IMG/VR virus record: IMGVR_UViG_3300005915_001138
Location: 62,001 to 126,000 of that record
Length of the DNA: 64,000 bases
Strand: one strand, 5' to 3'
Source: a virus
In this document: one piece after another, positions 14,133 to 22,549 of the stretch
Numbering within the stretch: position 1 is the stretch's first letter
Layout of the letters: each line of letters starts with the position of its first letter
Made by a program: the position numbers and the translations under genes
Notes under the pieces: model-generated
Database searches by the model: none
What the model saw: only the letters and a program-made list of their open reading frames with translations
Told to the model about the DNA's origin: nothing

Positions 14133-14903
14133 ATGAAGAAACATTCTCAGGAATATATAGAAAAGTATTTTAAAGATAATGATTGTAAATTACTATCTTT
14201 TTATAAGAATGCTAAAACTAAGATGAAATATAAATGTTCTTGTGGTAATATATCATATATAAATTTTGATAAATTTAGGCAAGGATGCAGATGTATGAAA
14301 TGTTCCGGAACTCCTAAATATTCACAAAAGTATGTATCTCAATATTTTAGAGATAATAACTGCGAGTTATTAGGAATATATAAAAAATCTCACGATCCTG
14401 TTAAATATATATGTAAATGTGGAAACATATCTAAAATATCTTTTTCGAATTTTAAAAATGGAAAAAGATGTATGAAGTGTGCAAATAAATATAGATCAAT
14501 AATAAAGTCAGGTCGAAAAAATCATAATTGGATTATTGATAGAGAGTATATAAAATTAAAAGAAAGAGTAAGAAGTTTATCAAAATCGTTAATAAGACAT
14601 AGTTTAAAATCTACAGGTCAGTTAAAAAATACTAAAACATATAAATTACTTGGATATTCTGGAGAAGATCTTTTAAACCATTTAAGGAAAGATCCTTTGT
14701 TTGACGCTTGGAAAGAGGATTCGTATCATTATCACGTTGATCATATTATTCCAGTAAAAGCATTTGTTGAAAATGGAATTACCGATCCTAAAGTTATTAA
14801 TTCATTAGATAATTTACAACTATTATCAGCTAAGGAAAATCTAAGCAAACAGGGAAAATATAATTCAACTCAGTTTAAAAATTACGTTGAGGAAAAAGTA
14901 TAA
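14133..14903 (+). CDS. free-standing HNH endonuclease with zinc-ribbon repeats
   Basis: Two tandem copies of a zinc-ribbon module (CSCGNISYINF...CMKCSG and CKCGNISKISF...CMKCAN) precede a C-terminal HNH core with YHYHVDHIIPVKAF and SLDNLQLLSAKEN. This is the modular architecture of phage intergenic homing endonucleases, where the ribbons aid DNA binding. It is very AT-rich and inserted at the head of the baseplate gene run, abutting the gp25 gene with no gap. The gene at 16485 is a paralogue. Confidence 0.88.
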   Translation: MKKHSQEYIEKYFKDNDCKLLSFYKNAKTKMKYKCSCGNISYINFDKFRQGCRCMKCSGTPKYSQKYVSQYFRDNNCELLGIYKKSHDPVKYICKCGNISKISFSNFKNGKRCMKCANKYRSIIKSGRKNHNWIIDREYIKLKERVRSLSKSLIRHSLKSTGQLKNTKTYKLLGYSGEDLLNHLRKDPLFDAWKEDSYHYHVDHIIPVKAFVENGITDPKVINSLDNLQLLSAKENLSKQGKYNSTQFKNYVEEKV

Positions 14904-15332
14904 ATGAATAATATAACTACAAGTGATTTTTTAAAAATAATACCTGGTCGCAGAGATGGACCTATAGATGTCCACTCTACTATTACAAAGACAGGTGATT
15001 TTAGGGAGCTATCTGGGGTAGATGTAGTGGTGCAGGGAATAAAGAATACTCTATTAACTGCTAGAAGGACGTACCCATTTGATCCAGAATTTGGATCCGA
15101 TTTATATAAATTAATATTCGAACCATCTGATACTGAGACAAACATGAGAGCAAGGATGGAGATAGATGATGCTATTGCATATTATAAACACCTTGCCACT
15201 ATAACATACTCAGTTAAATACTTCAGTAATAAGAAAGGCTTCCGAGTTAATTTTTTAATATCATATAAGGGTGAGTCTAAACGAGTTTCTATTGATGTAG
15301 ACGAGACTCTACTTACTACAATGGAGAAATAA
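14904..15332 (+). CDS. baseplate wedge protein, gp25-like
   Basis: The 142-residue protein matches the GPW/gp25 family: GPIDVHSTI near the start, VVVQGIKNTLLTARRTYPFDPEFGSDL, then DDAIAYYKHLATI and strand-rich C-terminus. In T4 and many contractile systems this small protein builds the inner wedge ring and contacts the sheath. It is the first structural gene after the inserted HNH gene and is spaced by only two bases from the next gene. Confidence 0.85.
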   Translation: MNNITTSDFLKIIPGRRDGPIDVHSTITKTGDFRELSGVDVVVQGIKNTLLTARRTYPFDPEFGSDLYKLIFEPSDTETNMRARMEIDDAIAYYKHLATITYSVKYFSNKKGFRVNFLISYKGESKRVSIDVDETLLTTMEK

Positions 15333-15333
15333 A

Positions 15334-16002
15334 ATGTCTACAGTACAACCTTGGTTAAGAAGATATAATTATATAAGTGATTACTTTGAAACAGCTTATG
15401 AACATTATATAAAAGAATACCCAGCGTTTCCAGTAACATATTATGCTACAGATCACGATGAAACTGTATGGGAGAATGAAAATTTATTAGGTGGTTCATA
15501 TGAGAAGCTAGGAGTGGGCGAACTATCTGGACAACAGTGGATAAAAATATCATTGTTACCTGTATTTGGATTAGAACAAGTTCAACCAACAGGAGACTCT
15601 GAGGAAAAAGGATTAAGATTCGGAGCATCTATTAGTACACAATTAGCAATCCCTTCTGTATATGGATTAAAACCAGCAGAAGGGGACTTCGTAGATATTA
15701 GTTTTGGAATAAAAACTGAGTCAGTAAATGAAAGATTGATGGTTGTTACTAATGTTAACTTGGCACACTTCGGAGATTTTTATAATATATATCAGTGTCA
15801 ATTAAAAGGTGCTCCGCACGCAGTGAGGGATTTAGAACTACAAGTGTCTACACATTGGAAATTTCTAGAGTTTACTAAGACTATTTTGCCGTTAGAGAAT
15901 GCTAATTTCTTATTAAGATTACAAGAGAGATCAGCTTCTATGTCTACACGACTTAATAGTTTATTTGATAACACATCTGGATTTTATTTTATAGAGGATT
16001 AA
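15334..16002 (+). CDS. putative baseplate structural protein, 222 aa
   Basis: It lies between gp25-like and gp6-like genes, the usual place for baseplate wedge proteins. The sequence is beta-rich (GVGELSGQQWIKISLLPVFG, DFVDISFGIKTESVNERLMV) with no catalytic motif or membrane segment. A gp53-like role is conceivable from position but I cannot confirm it from motifs. Confidence 0.5.
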   Translation: MSTVQPWLRRYNYISDYFETAYEHYIKEYPAFPVTYYATDHDETVWENENLLGGSYEKLGVGELSGQQWIKISLLPVFGLEQVQPTGDSEEKGLRFGASISTQLAIPSVYGLKPAEGDFVDISFGIKTESVNERLMVVTNVNLAHFGDFYNIYQCQLKGAPHAVRDLELQVSTHWKFLEFTKTILPLENANFLLRLQERSASMSTRLNSLFDNTSGFYFIED

Positions 16003-16005
16003 AAC

Positions 16006-16479
16006 ATGAACAATTTATCAGAAAGCTTTCTTATTTTTTTAGAGTCAGAGAGAATTGATACGAATGACTTCGATTCTTTTTTAGAACATCTCAATTATGA
16101 ACAGCTAGATAGTTTAGAAAAAAGATTAGAAGAACAATATATTAATCTACATAGGGATGAAATGTTAGATGAAGGGAAGGCGAATCTAGCTAAAGATATG
16201 TCTAGAGGATTAAAGGTAATATGGAATAGGATATCTATAGCTATAAGAAATTTAATTAAGAGAAGAAAGATCATAGCTGCAAAGATTAAAAGAACTGAGA
16301 TGAGTAATTTGAGAACGACATTAAAAGCAAAAGACAAAGAGCTAGCAGCTTTATTAAAATCAAAAAGATCAATGCTCCAAATAGTTAAAGAAAAAGGTAG
16401 GGCTCAGATAGAAAAGGCCAAAGATGCTGTCGTGACACGCGTGGCGAAGCACGCTCCAGATTTTTCTAAGAGTGGATAA
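16006..16479 (+). CDS. hypothetical helical protein, 157 aa
   Basis: An almost entirely helical, highly charged protein with a coiled-coil-like centre (LDSLEKRLEEQYINLHRDEM) and a lysine/arginine-rich second half (IRNLIKRRKIIAAKIKRTEM). It may be a small virion or chaperone component of the baseplate operon. It is followed directly by the second HNH gene, so its link to the gp6 gene may once have been direct. Confidence 0.55.
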   Translation: MNNLSESFLIFLESERIDTNDFDSFLEHLNYEQLDSLEKRLEEQYINLHRDEMLDEGKANLAKDMSRGLKVIWNRISIAIRNLIKRRKIIAAKIKRTEMSNLRTTLKAKDKELAALLKSKRSMLQIVKEKGRAQIEKAKDAVVTRVAKHAPDFSKSG

Positions 16480-16484
16480 ATAAT

Positions 16485-17372
16485 ATGGGTAAATGCCTAG
16501 GTTACTATAAGATAAAAGAAGAATTTGAAAAAAGAGGTGGTGTATTATTAGAAGAATATTCCGATAGTATTACATCAAGATCTAAAGTAAAATATATTTG
16601 CCCATGTGGGAACGAATCTATTATACAAGTAAGCTCATTTATACATAACGAAAAAAGATGTAAAAAATGTCATTATAGAAACGTAGGGTCGAAGCTGAGA
16701 TTGTCTCAAGAAGAGGTGGAGAATACGTTTATAGATAGTGGTTGTGAATTGTTAGACATATATGACGGTAACAATGCAAAAACATTAAGATACCGTTGTT
16801 CATGTGGAAATATATCTAAAACACAACTTAAATCATTTAAGGCTGGTCGGAGATGTATGAATTGTTCAGGGAATGTTAAATATACACAGGAAGAAGTGTT
16901 TAAATTGTTTGAAGAAAGAGGATTTAAATTAATTGGGAAATATGTACGATATAATGATTCTGTAGATTCATTATGTTCATGTGGAAATCCTACTAAAATA
17001 TCACTTAGTAGTTTATTAAATGGTGTTAAATGTAGAAGGTGTAAAATAGAGGCATTGTCTGGATCAAATTCATATATGTGGAATCCAGATAGGAAAAAAA
17101 TAAGAATAGTTCTAGAACTACAAAGTTTAAGTAATAGTTATAAGAGAAAACTCAGAAAAAAGAATAATATTAATAATCCAAATATTCATGTTGATCATAT
17201 TTTTCCTATAAAGGCATTTACAGATAATAATATTTATGATTTAAAATTAATAAATCATGAAAGCAATTTACAATTTCTTCCAGCTAAAGAAAATTTGAGG
17301 AAGAATGCAAAATATAATAAAGAAGAATTTAAAAAATTCTTAGAGGGATTGGAGGTACAAACCTGTGTTTAA
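16485..17372 (+). CDS. free-standing HNH endonuclease, second paralogue
   Basis: Three zinc-ribbon repeats (CPCGNESIIQV, CSCGNISKTQL, CSCGNPTKISL, each with a following C-x2-C) lead to an HNH core IHVDHIFPIKAF and HESNLQFLPAKEN. It is one ribbon longer than the 14133 gene and clearly related to it. It is inserted immediately before the gp6-like gene, whose GTG start overlaps its end. Confidence 0.87.
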   Translation: MGKCLGYYKIKEEFEKRGGVLLEEYSDSITSRSKVKYICPCGNESIIQVSSFIHNEKRCKKCHYRNVGSKLRLSQEEVENTFIDSGCELLDIYDGNNAKTLRYRCSCGNISKTQLKSFKAGRRCMNCSGNVKYTQEEVFKLFEERGFKLIGKYVRYNDSVDSLCSCGNPTKISLSSLLNGVKCRRCKIEALSGSNSYMWNPDRKKIRIVLELQSLSNSYKRKLRKKNNINNPNIHVDHIFPIKAFTDNNIYDLKLINHESNLQFLPAKENLRKNAKYNKEEFKKFLEGLEVQTCV

Positions 17373-20193
17373 CGATAGAAATATTCAAATTTACTCGAGC
17401 AGAGATAGAATTAGAGAACAGTTATTAGAATACAGTAGAGATTATCTCGAACTAGAAAACTTAGATTTTTCTAAGGCATCTTATTTATCATATATTATTA
17501 ACATGCTTTCTATTCTTACAACTAACTTAATGTATTATAATACAAGTGTATATAGAGAATTCTTTTTAACGAGAGCAATTCAAAAAGAATCTGTATTGAA
17601 CTTGGCAACAATGCTAGGATATAATCCTACATCTGATGCTCCACCCCTTCCTGCAGAAGTTCCCATAATGATGGAAGTACCTATTGTATTTACACAACCC
17701 GTAACCCAGTTAGTCTTTCATGGACTAAGAAAAGACATAGAAGATCCAGAACCATTTAAATTCTATGCTGGTCTTGAAACAGTATTTACTACAAAAAATT
17801 CAGTGACTGCTACAATATATTCTGAATTACAAACAGCTATAGTTACTGAGAGTCTTGAGAGTGGCGGGACAAAAATAATCCCATCTAATATTAGAGATGG
17901 TAAACTTATTTTTCTTATCAATACAATTCAAATAGAAGAGATAGATCCTGTTGAGGAGTTTACTATCCCAACATTAAAACCATATGAGTTCCTTACACAC
18001 GAAATTAAATTTGGTAAACCTGGACAATTACATCGTGTAAGATTGGTAACGGAAGAGAAGCAGACCACTGCGACTGATGCTAATAAAATTAGATATACAT
18101 GGGGAGGACCAGATGACCCAGATTCTCCTATAAAAGGAAACTCTTTATTTATGATCCCAAATAATTATAGAGGGTTTGTATATAGGATGACAAACACGAA
18201 TCAAAATTCGGGGTTAAAATTATTCTTTGGTAATGGTATAATTGGAGTTCAACCGACTTCAGGATACCTTGCAAAAATATCATATTCATTGACACAGGGA
18301 GAATCAGGAAATGTAGTTGCTGGTTCTATCAAAACTGGAGATAGATTTGCTGTAGTAGATACAATTAATAATGCTCCAGTTACTAGGTACTTACAATATT
18401 CATGTATAAATACTATCCCTGCTATGGGGGGAAGAGATGAATTATCTATTGATGAAATAAGAGCGAACGCTATTGCAAGAGTATCATCAAACAAAAGACT
18501 AGTATCTAATCAAGACTATAAGAATGCTAAGAAAATAATAAGCGATCTACCTATCAATAATGTTATCCATGTCCTCAAGCGAAGTGACATTCAGTGTAAT
18601 GAGATATCTCTTTTCACAGATCTTATCTTTGAGAAGGCCCTGGTTCCAACTAGAAATGAATCATTATCAATTGATACTACCAGCGCAGAAGCACTAGATG
18701 TATTTACTGGAGACGTGTTTAGTATTGGTGGAGAAGAATATGTAAGTATGTTTAATATAAGTATAGATATAGATCAAGAAACAGCCATATATAAATATTT
18801 ACTTGATGATATTACAAAATCACTCGTTCTAGGAAGAAGTGATAATACAGAATCTATAATACAACCCGAGGGCGCTACTTTTACTTTAGATAAATCTGAT
18901 TCAACTGATCCAAAGATAGAGGTTTATTTTAATTACTATCCATTGAAGAACATATACAGTCCTTATCAACATGATGCTACTGATATAGATGTATTAAGTC
19001 TTATAGATCTTACAACAATTAGATGTTTAGTTGTTCCTAGTTGGTCGGGCGAAGAATTATATATGACTTCACAATATTCACATAACGATTCCGAACCTGT
19101 GTTTAAATTTAAATACGTGTTCTCTTTATCAGATATACCAGAAGACAACGTACAGTTTTTCTTTTCTACTTATGAGGTTGTTGATGAAACACTTGTGACT
19201 CCTACTGATTTAATATCTAAGAAGTGGGTCCAGAATCCTACATATGGTACATGGGAACAATTCGGAAGTATAAATAAATCCGAAGCAACCATAACTATCC
19301 ATAGCAATCTATCTGAGTTTATGTTAAGTAATGTAGATATAAGTGGAACAGAAGGGAATGAGAATGTAGTAATATATAATGTTCCTGTTATTAAAAAATT
19401 ATACTATGACAACGTAGATCAAGATAACTTTGAGTTATTTGTATATCAAAAAATAATGACATTTGATGTTGCCAATTATAAGATGTTAACAGATTTTATA
19501 AATCTTAAATTTAGTAATACTACAGGTCAACTAGATAATATGTATCTCAATCCTCCAACAAGAGAACCAGTCATAGGAATAAATCCAGATACCCTTCCTA
19601 TTGTTCCTGTGAATGGAGATAGATATGCTGTGAGTGAGGCACCAGATGTTAATCCATGGGGATATCCGACTAATACAGATGGAACATCTGATGGATTTAT
19701 TGCAGAGTATGACTCTACTGCTAGTAGCGGATTTGGTGGATGGGTGTATGAAAGATTAATTGTTAATGATCAATTTAATTTAGTAGTTGATCAAGATTTA
19801 GGAAACCTCTCAGGAAATATAATTCAGAAATATATATTTAATGGAGAAACATTTGAAGATCCTTTACAGGAAATACCTATCCAACTTCATATAGTTATAT
19901 GGATAGATAGATCTAAACCATATACTGATTACGCTGTAGTAGAAACTGTCAAAACAAATTTAGTTAATAAATTATATAATATATTTGGTTACGACACTGG
20001 ACTATATATGTCTGATGTTACAAAGGTAGTACAAGAAGTAGAAGGCGTTGATCATTGTAAAGTATTAAAACCTTCACATGATATATTTTTTAAGTATGAT
20101 CCGCTAAATGATTTTTCTCAGTCACAGCTACTCACATACACTCCTGAGCTAGTATATTTCGATAGGAATAGTATATTGATAGAGGTTAGATAA
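17365..20193 (+). CDS. baseplate wedge protein, gp6-like (baseplate_J type)
   Basis: At 942 residues this is the largest plus-strand gene. The N-terminal region (RDRIREQLLEYSRDYLELEN, YREFFLTRAIQKESVLNLAT, MLGYNPTS) is typical of T4 gp6/baseplate_J proteins that dimerise around the hub. The middle is strand-rich (GESGNVVAGSIKTGDRFAVV) with the SNKRLVSNQDYKNAKKI segment also seen in this family. The start is GTG 17365, overlapping the HNH stop. Confidence 0.8.
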   Translation: MFNDRNIQIYSSRDRIREQLLEYSRDYLELENLDFSKASYLSYIINMLSILTTNLMYYNTSVYREFFLTRAIQKESVLNLATMLGYNPTSDAPPLPAEVPIMMEVPIVFTQPVTQLVFHGLRKDIEDPEPFKFYAGLETVFTTKNSVTATIYSELQTAIVTESLESGGTKIIPSNIRDGKLIFLINTIQIEEIDPVEEFTIPTLKPYEFLTHEIKFGKPGQLHRVRLVTEEKQTTATDANKIRYTWGGPDDPDSPIKGNSLFMIPNNYRGFVYRMTNTNQNSGLKLFFGNGIIGVQPTSGYLAKISYSLTQGESGNVVAGSIKTGDRFAVVDTINNAPVTRYLQYSCINTIPAMGGRDELSIDEIRANAIARVSSNKRLVSNQDYKNAKKIISDLPINNVIHVLKRSDIQCNEISLFTDLIFEKALVPTRNESLSIDTTSAEALDVFTGDVFSIGGEEYVSMFNISIDIDQETAIYKYLLDDITKSLVLGRSDNTESIIQPEGATFTLDKSDSTDPKIEVYFNYYPLKNIYSPYQHDATDIDVLSLIDLTTIRCLVVPSWSGEELYMTSQYSHNDSEPVFKFKYVFSLSDIPEDNVQFFFSTYEVVDETLVTPTDLISKKWVQNPTYGTWEQFGSINKSEATITIHSNLSEFMLSNVDISGTEGNENVVIYNVPVIKKLYYDNVDQDNFELFVYQKIMTFDVANYKMLTDFINLKFSNTTGQLDNMYLNPPTREPVIGINPDTLPIVPVNGDRYAVSEAPDVNPWGYPTNTDGTSDGFIAEYDSTASSGFGGWVYERLIVNDQFNLVVDQDLGNLSGNIIQKYIFNGETFEDPLQEIPIQLHIVIWIDRSKPYTDYAVVETVKTNLVNKLYNIFGYDTGLYMSDVTKVVQEVEGVDHCKVLKPSHDIFFKYDPLNDFSQSQLLTYTPELVYFDRNSILIEVR

Positions 20194-21269
20194 TGGAAAA
20201 TATGAGCAAGTTCGGTCTCAATATGAGCAATTCTGATGACAGTAAATTCTATAGACAGTTATCAAAGATAGTCGCTTTCGAAGTGTCTAACATATCTGGG
20301 CCATGTTACTTCCCAAAATTTATTAAATACTGGAGAGATCTACATAAGACAACAAACTTTGATGCTAAACAAATAAAAGAATTCAAAAAGTTTATGAGTC
20401 CTGAGTTTAAAAAGTTTGCTATATTTAATGATAGCTTTAATGTATTTCTTTACATTTGTATAATACATTATACTAACAAAAATAATAAGAACTTTGTAAA
20501 TTTAATTTACAAGTTCCTAGCTGTAAAACAATACAGTCACTTGGTTCATAAATACTTTCCAGAGTTTTGTAGGAATGATTTATGGGAGTTAGCATTGAAT
20601 CAAGTTTCCCCTCGTCATTTATTTAAGGTACATAAAGGTGTTCCTAATGCTGTTACATTTATATCTGATGCAGAATTTGCAAAGATATATCCTAAACTAT
20701 TAAAGGCTACAACCGATAAACAAATATTTGATTTTGTATATGCATTAAGAAGTAGAATAGAACAATCGATGAGATCGTTTGCCAATCTTTATTATGAATT
20801 ATATGAGTCTAATGTTAAAGGTATTACATCGTCTGATGGAGAAGAAGAAGGAGAGGTTATTGAAAGACTAGCAGATAAATTGAGTACTGTTATGTGTACA
20901 TATGAGCAGATAGATAAGATAGCATTATTGAAGGCCATATCAATGAGTGGATTAAAAAAAGAGACTTGCGTCCCGTTAATATCTGAATTATCATCTGTTG
21001 CCTATAGAGATAAAATCAAATTTATTTTGATTTTGATTTGTAGAATAAGAAATCCAAAGGATGTTTGTTTAGAGAATAAGAGAAATTCTCTGGTTAGAAA
21101 AATAGAATCAAAAGTAAAGGTTGTTAACTACGAGGTGAGAAAAGAAATACTAAAGGTCCTCTATGAAACAGAAATGGGATATCAATTAAAGAAGTTAAAT
21201 TCTTCTCAATTGAATATGTTCTTCTGTCATTATATTACTATGTTCATGAGGTCAAAAATATGTGTATAA
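20193..21269 (+). CDS. hypothetical helical protein, 358 aa, last of the plus-strand module
   Basis: A long helical protein with many aromatic and lysine residues, no membrane segment and no recognised motif. ATG overlaps the gp6-like stop by one base, so it is probably a baseplate or assembly partner. It ends head-to-head with a minus-strand gene with no space for a terminator. Confidence 0.55.
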   Translation: MENMSKFGLNMSNSDDSKFYRQLSKIVAFEVSNISGPCYFPKFIKYWRDLHKTTNFDAKQIKEFKKFMSPEFKKFAIFNDSFNVFLYICIIHYTNKNNKNFVNLIYKFLAVKQYSHLVHKYFPEFCRNDLWELALNQVSPRHLFKVHKGVPNAVTFISDAEFAKIYPKLLKATTDKQIFDFVYALRSRIEQSMRSFANLYYELYESNVKGITSSDGEEEGEVIERLADKLSTVMCTYEQIDKIALLKAISMSGLKKETCVPLISELSSVAYRDKIKFILILICRIRNPKDVCLENKRNSLVRKIESKVKVVNYEVRKEILKVLYETEMGYQLKKLNSSQLNMFFCHYITMFMRSKICV

Positions 21270-22538
21270 TTATTTAAGATAATTAACAAACGTACTTAGT
21301 TCCCCGGCTATTGTGTCAGATAAATTTGACACAGTAGCCTCAAATTTTCGTAGAAACGAATCGTTTATCGTTAGTTTCATAATATCTATTTTAGATTGAA
21401 TCCGTTCTGGGGTGGGGGATGTAGAAATAATTAATTCTATTTCGGAGACACCTTCTAATATAACTGACTGGAATGTTGTAATTTTTTCAGACAGATCCGA
21501 TACTTCTGATTGTACAGATCTATACATAGTTCCAAGAGGTGCTGTTAGATCTGCATTTTTTATGTTCTTCAATTTTTCTATATTTCCAGCATTAATATTA
21601 TCTAACCCTCTGGGAATATCTGCTGGGAAACTAGTTATATTACTAATCTTTGGAATATGAGAAGATAGTATTTTTATATAAATGTCTATCGATTGTAAAA
21701 GATTATATACCATCCCAGTATATGAATGGACTCCTGTGTTTTCATTAACACTATAGATTCCTAACTCTTCTACTCCAAATATATTTGGTTCATTCCCATT
21801 GATTGAATTTGTCATATTGGATAGTAACCCTATCACTGTAGTAGAATTAACCCCGCCATCAATTTCTCTTTCCAACTCATCTATATATCCTAATATAGAT
21901 ATCATCAAACTTCTAAATCCAGAAAGCAGATCATGTAAATTTCCATACGTTACACTTTCACCTAGTGTCGATAGTCTTGATAGTTTTGATAACTTCCATA
22001 AGTTTCCTAGCTTACCAAGGTTAGATAAATTTATTAGATACCCTAGACTTTGTTTAAGTCTTAATGTTGATGCATCATTGAGAGTTGGAAATTCATATGC
22101 TGATAATGTTCCAAGTACTCCAAGAACCTCAAGATTTTCTAAATTTTTTAATGAGACTAAGTCAGCTAATTCATTTAGGTTTGATAGATCTCCAACGTTA
22201 ACGTCAGTTCTATGTTTGCTAAGATCCCACAACTCATCTCCCATATCTCCAAGATCACCAAGGTAACCCAATGTTCCTAGATCAGCGAGTCTTTTTATAT
22301 CAATATTATTCCCAAGATTATTTAATCTACTTAATTGTCCTAGCTCTCCAAGCTGTTCTAATTGACTTAGAGCAGATAGTTCTTCCAATCTGTAAAGATT
22401 ATACATCTCACTTATCCCTGTAATATCTCCCAGCTTACCTAGCTCTCCAAGGGATGCTAATTCTCCAAGCTGTCCTAAACTAGATAGATCTTCTAGTTCA
22501 GAAAGGGCCTCTATATCTACATAATAATTTGCTGTCAT
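21270..22538 (-). CDS. Leu/Gly-repeat tail protein, 422 aa
   Basis: The start ATG 22538 (MTANYYVDIEAL) has AAGGA upstream. The first half is a run of short LxxLGxL-type repeats (LGQLGELASLGELGKLGDI and many similar). The second half is helical with coiled-coil character. The repeats differ in spacing from true leucine-rich repeats and resemble an amphipathic filament or membrane-facing surface. The preceding gene carries similar LGGLGDLG runs, so the two probably work together in the virion. Confidence 0.5.
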   Translation of the reverse strand: MTANYYVDIEALSELEDLSSLGQLGELASLGELGKLGDITGISEMYNLYRLEELSALSQLEQLGELGQLSRLNNLGNNIDIKRLADLGTLGYLGDLGDMGDELWDLSKHRTDVNVGDLSNLNELADLVSLKNLENLEVLGVLGTLSAYEFPTLNDASTLRLKQSLGYLINLSNLGKLGNLWKLSKLSRLSTLGESVTYGNLHDLLSGFRSLMISILGYIDELEREIDGGVNSTTVIGLLSNMTNSINGNEPNIFGVEELGIYSVNENTGVHSYTGMVYNLLQSIDIYIKILSSHIPKISNITSFPADIPRGLDNINAGNIEKLKNIKNADLTAPLGTMYRSVQSEVSDLSEKITTFQSVILEGVSEIELIISTSPTPERIQSKIDIMKLTINDSFLRKFEATVSNLSDTIAGELSTFVNYLK

Positions 22539-22549
22539 TTTATTCCTTC

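Noticed and set aside
21270-22538. Leucine-rich repeat protein
   Set aside because: Repeat spacing is irregular and lacks the Asn/Cys position of true LRRs.
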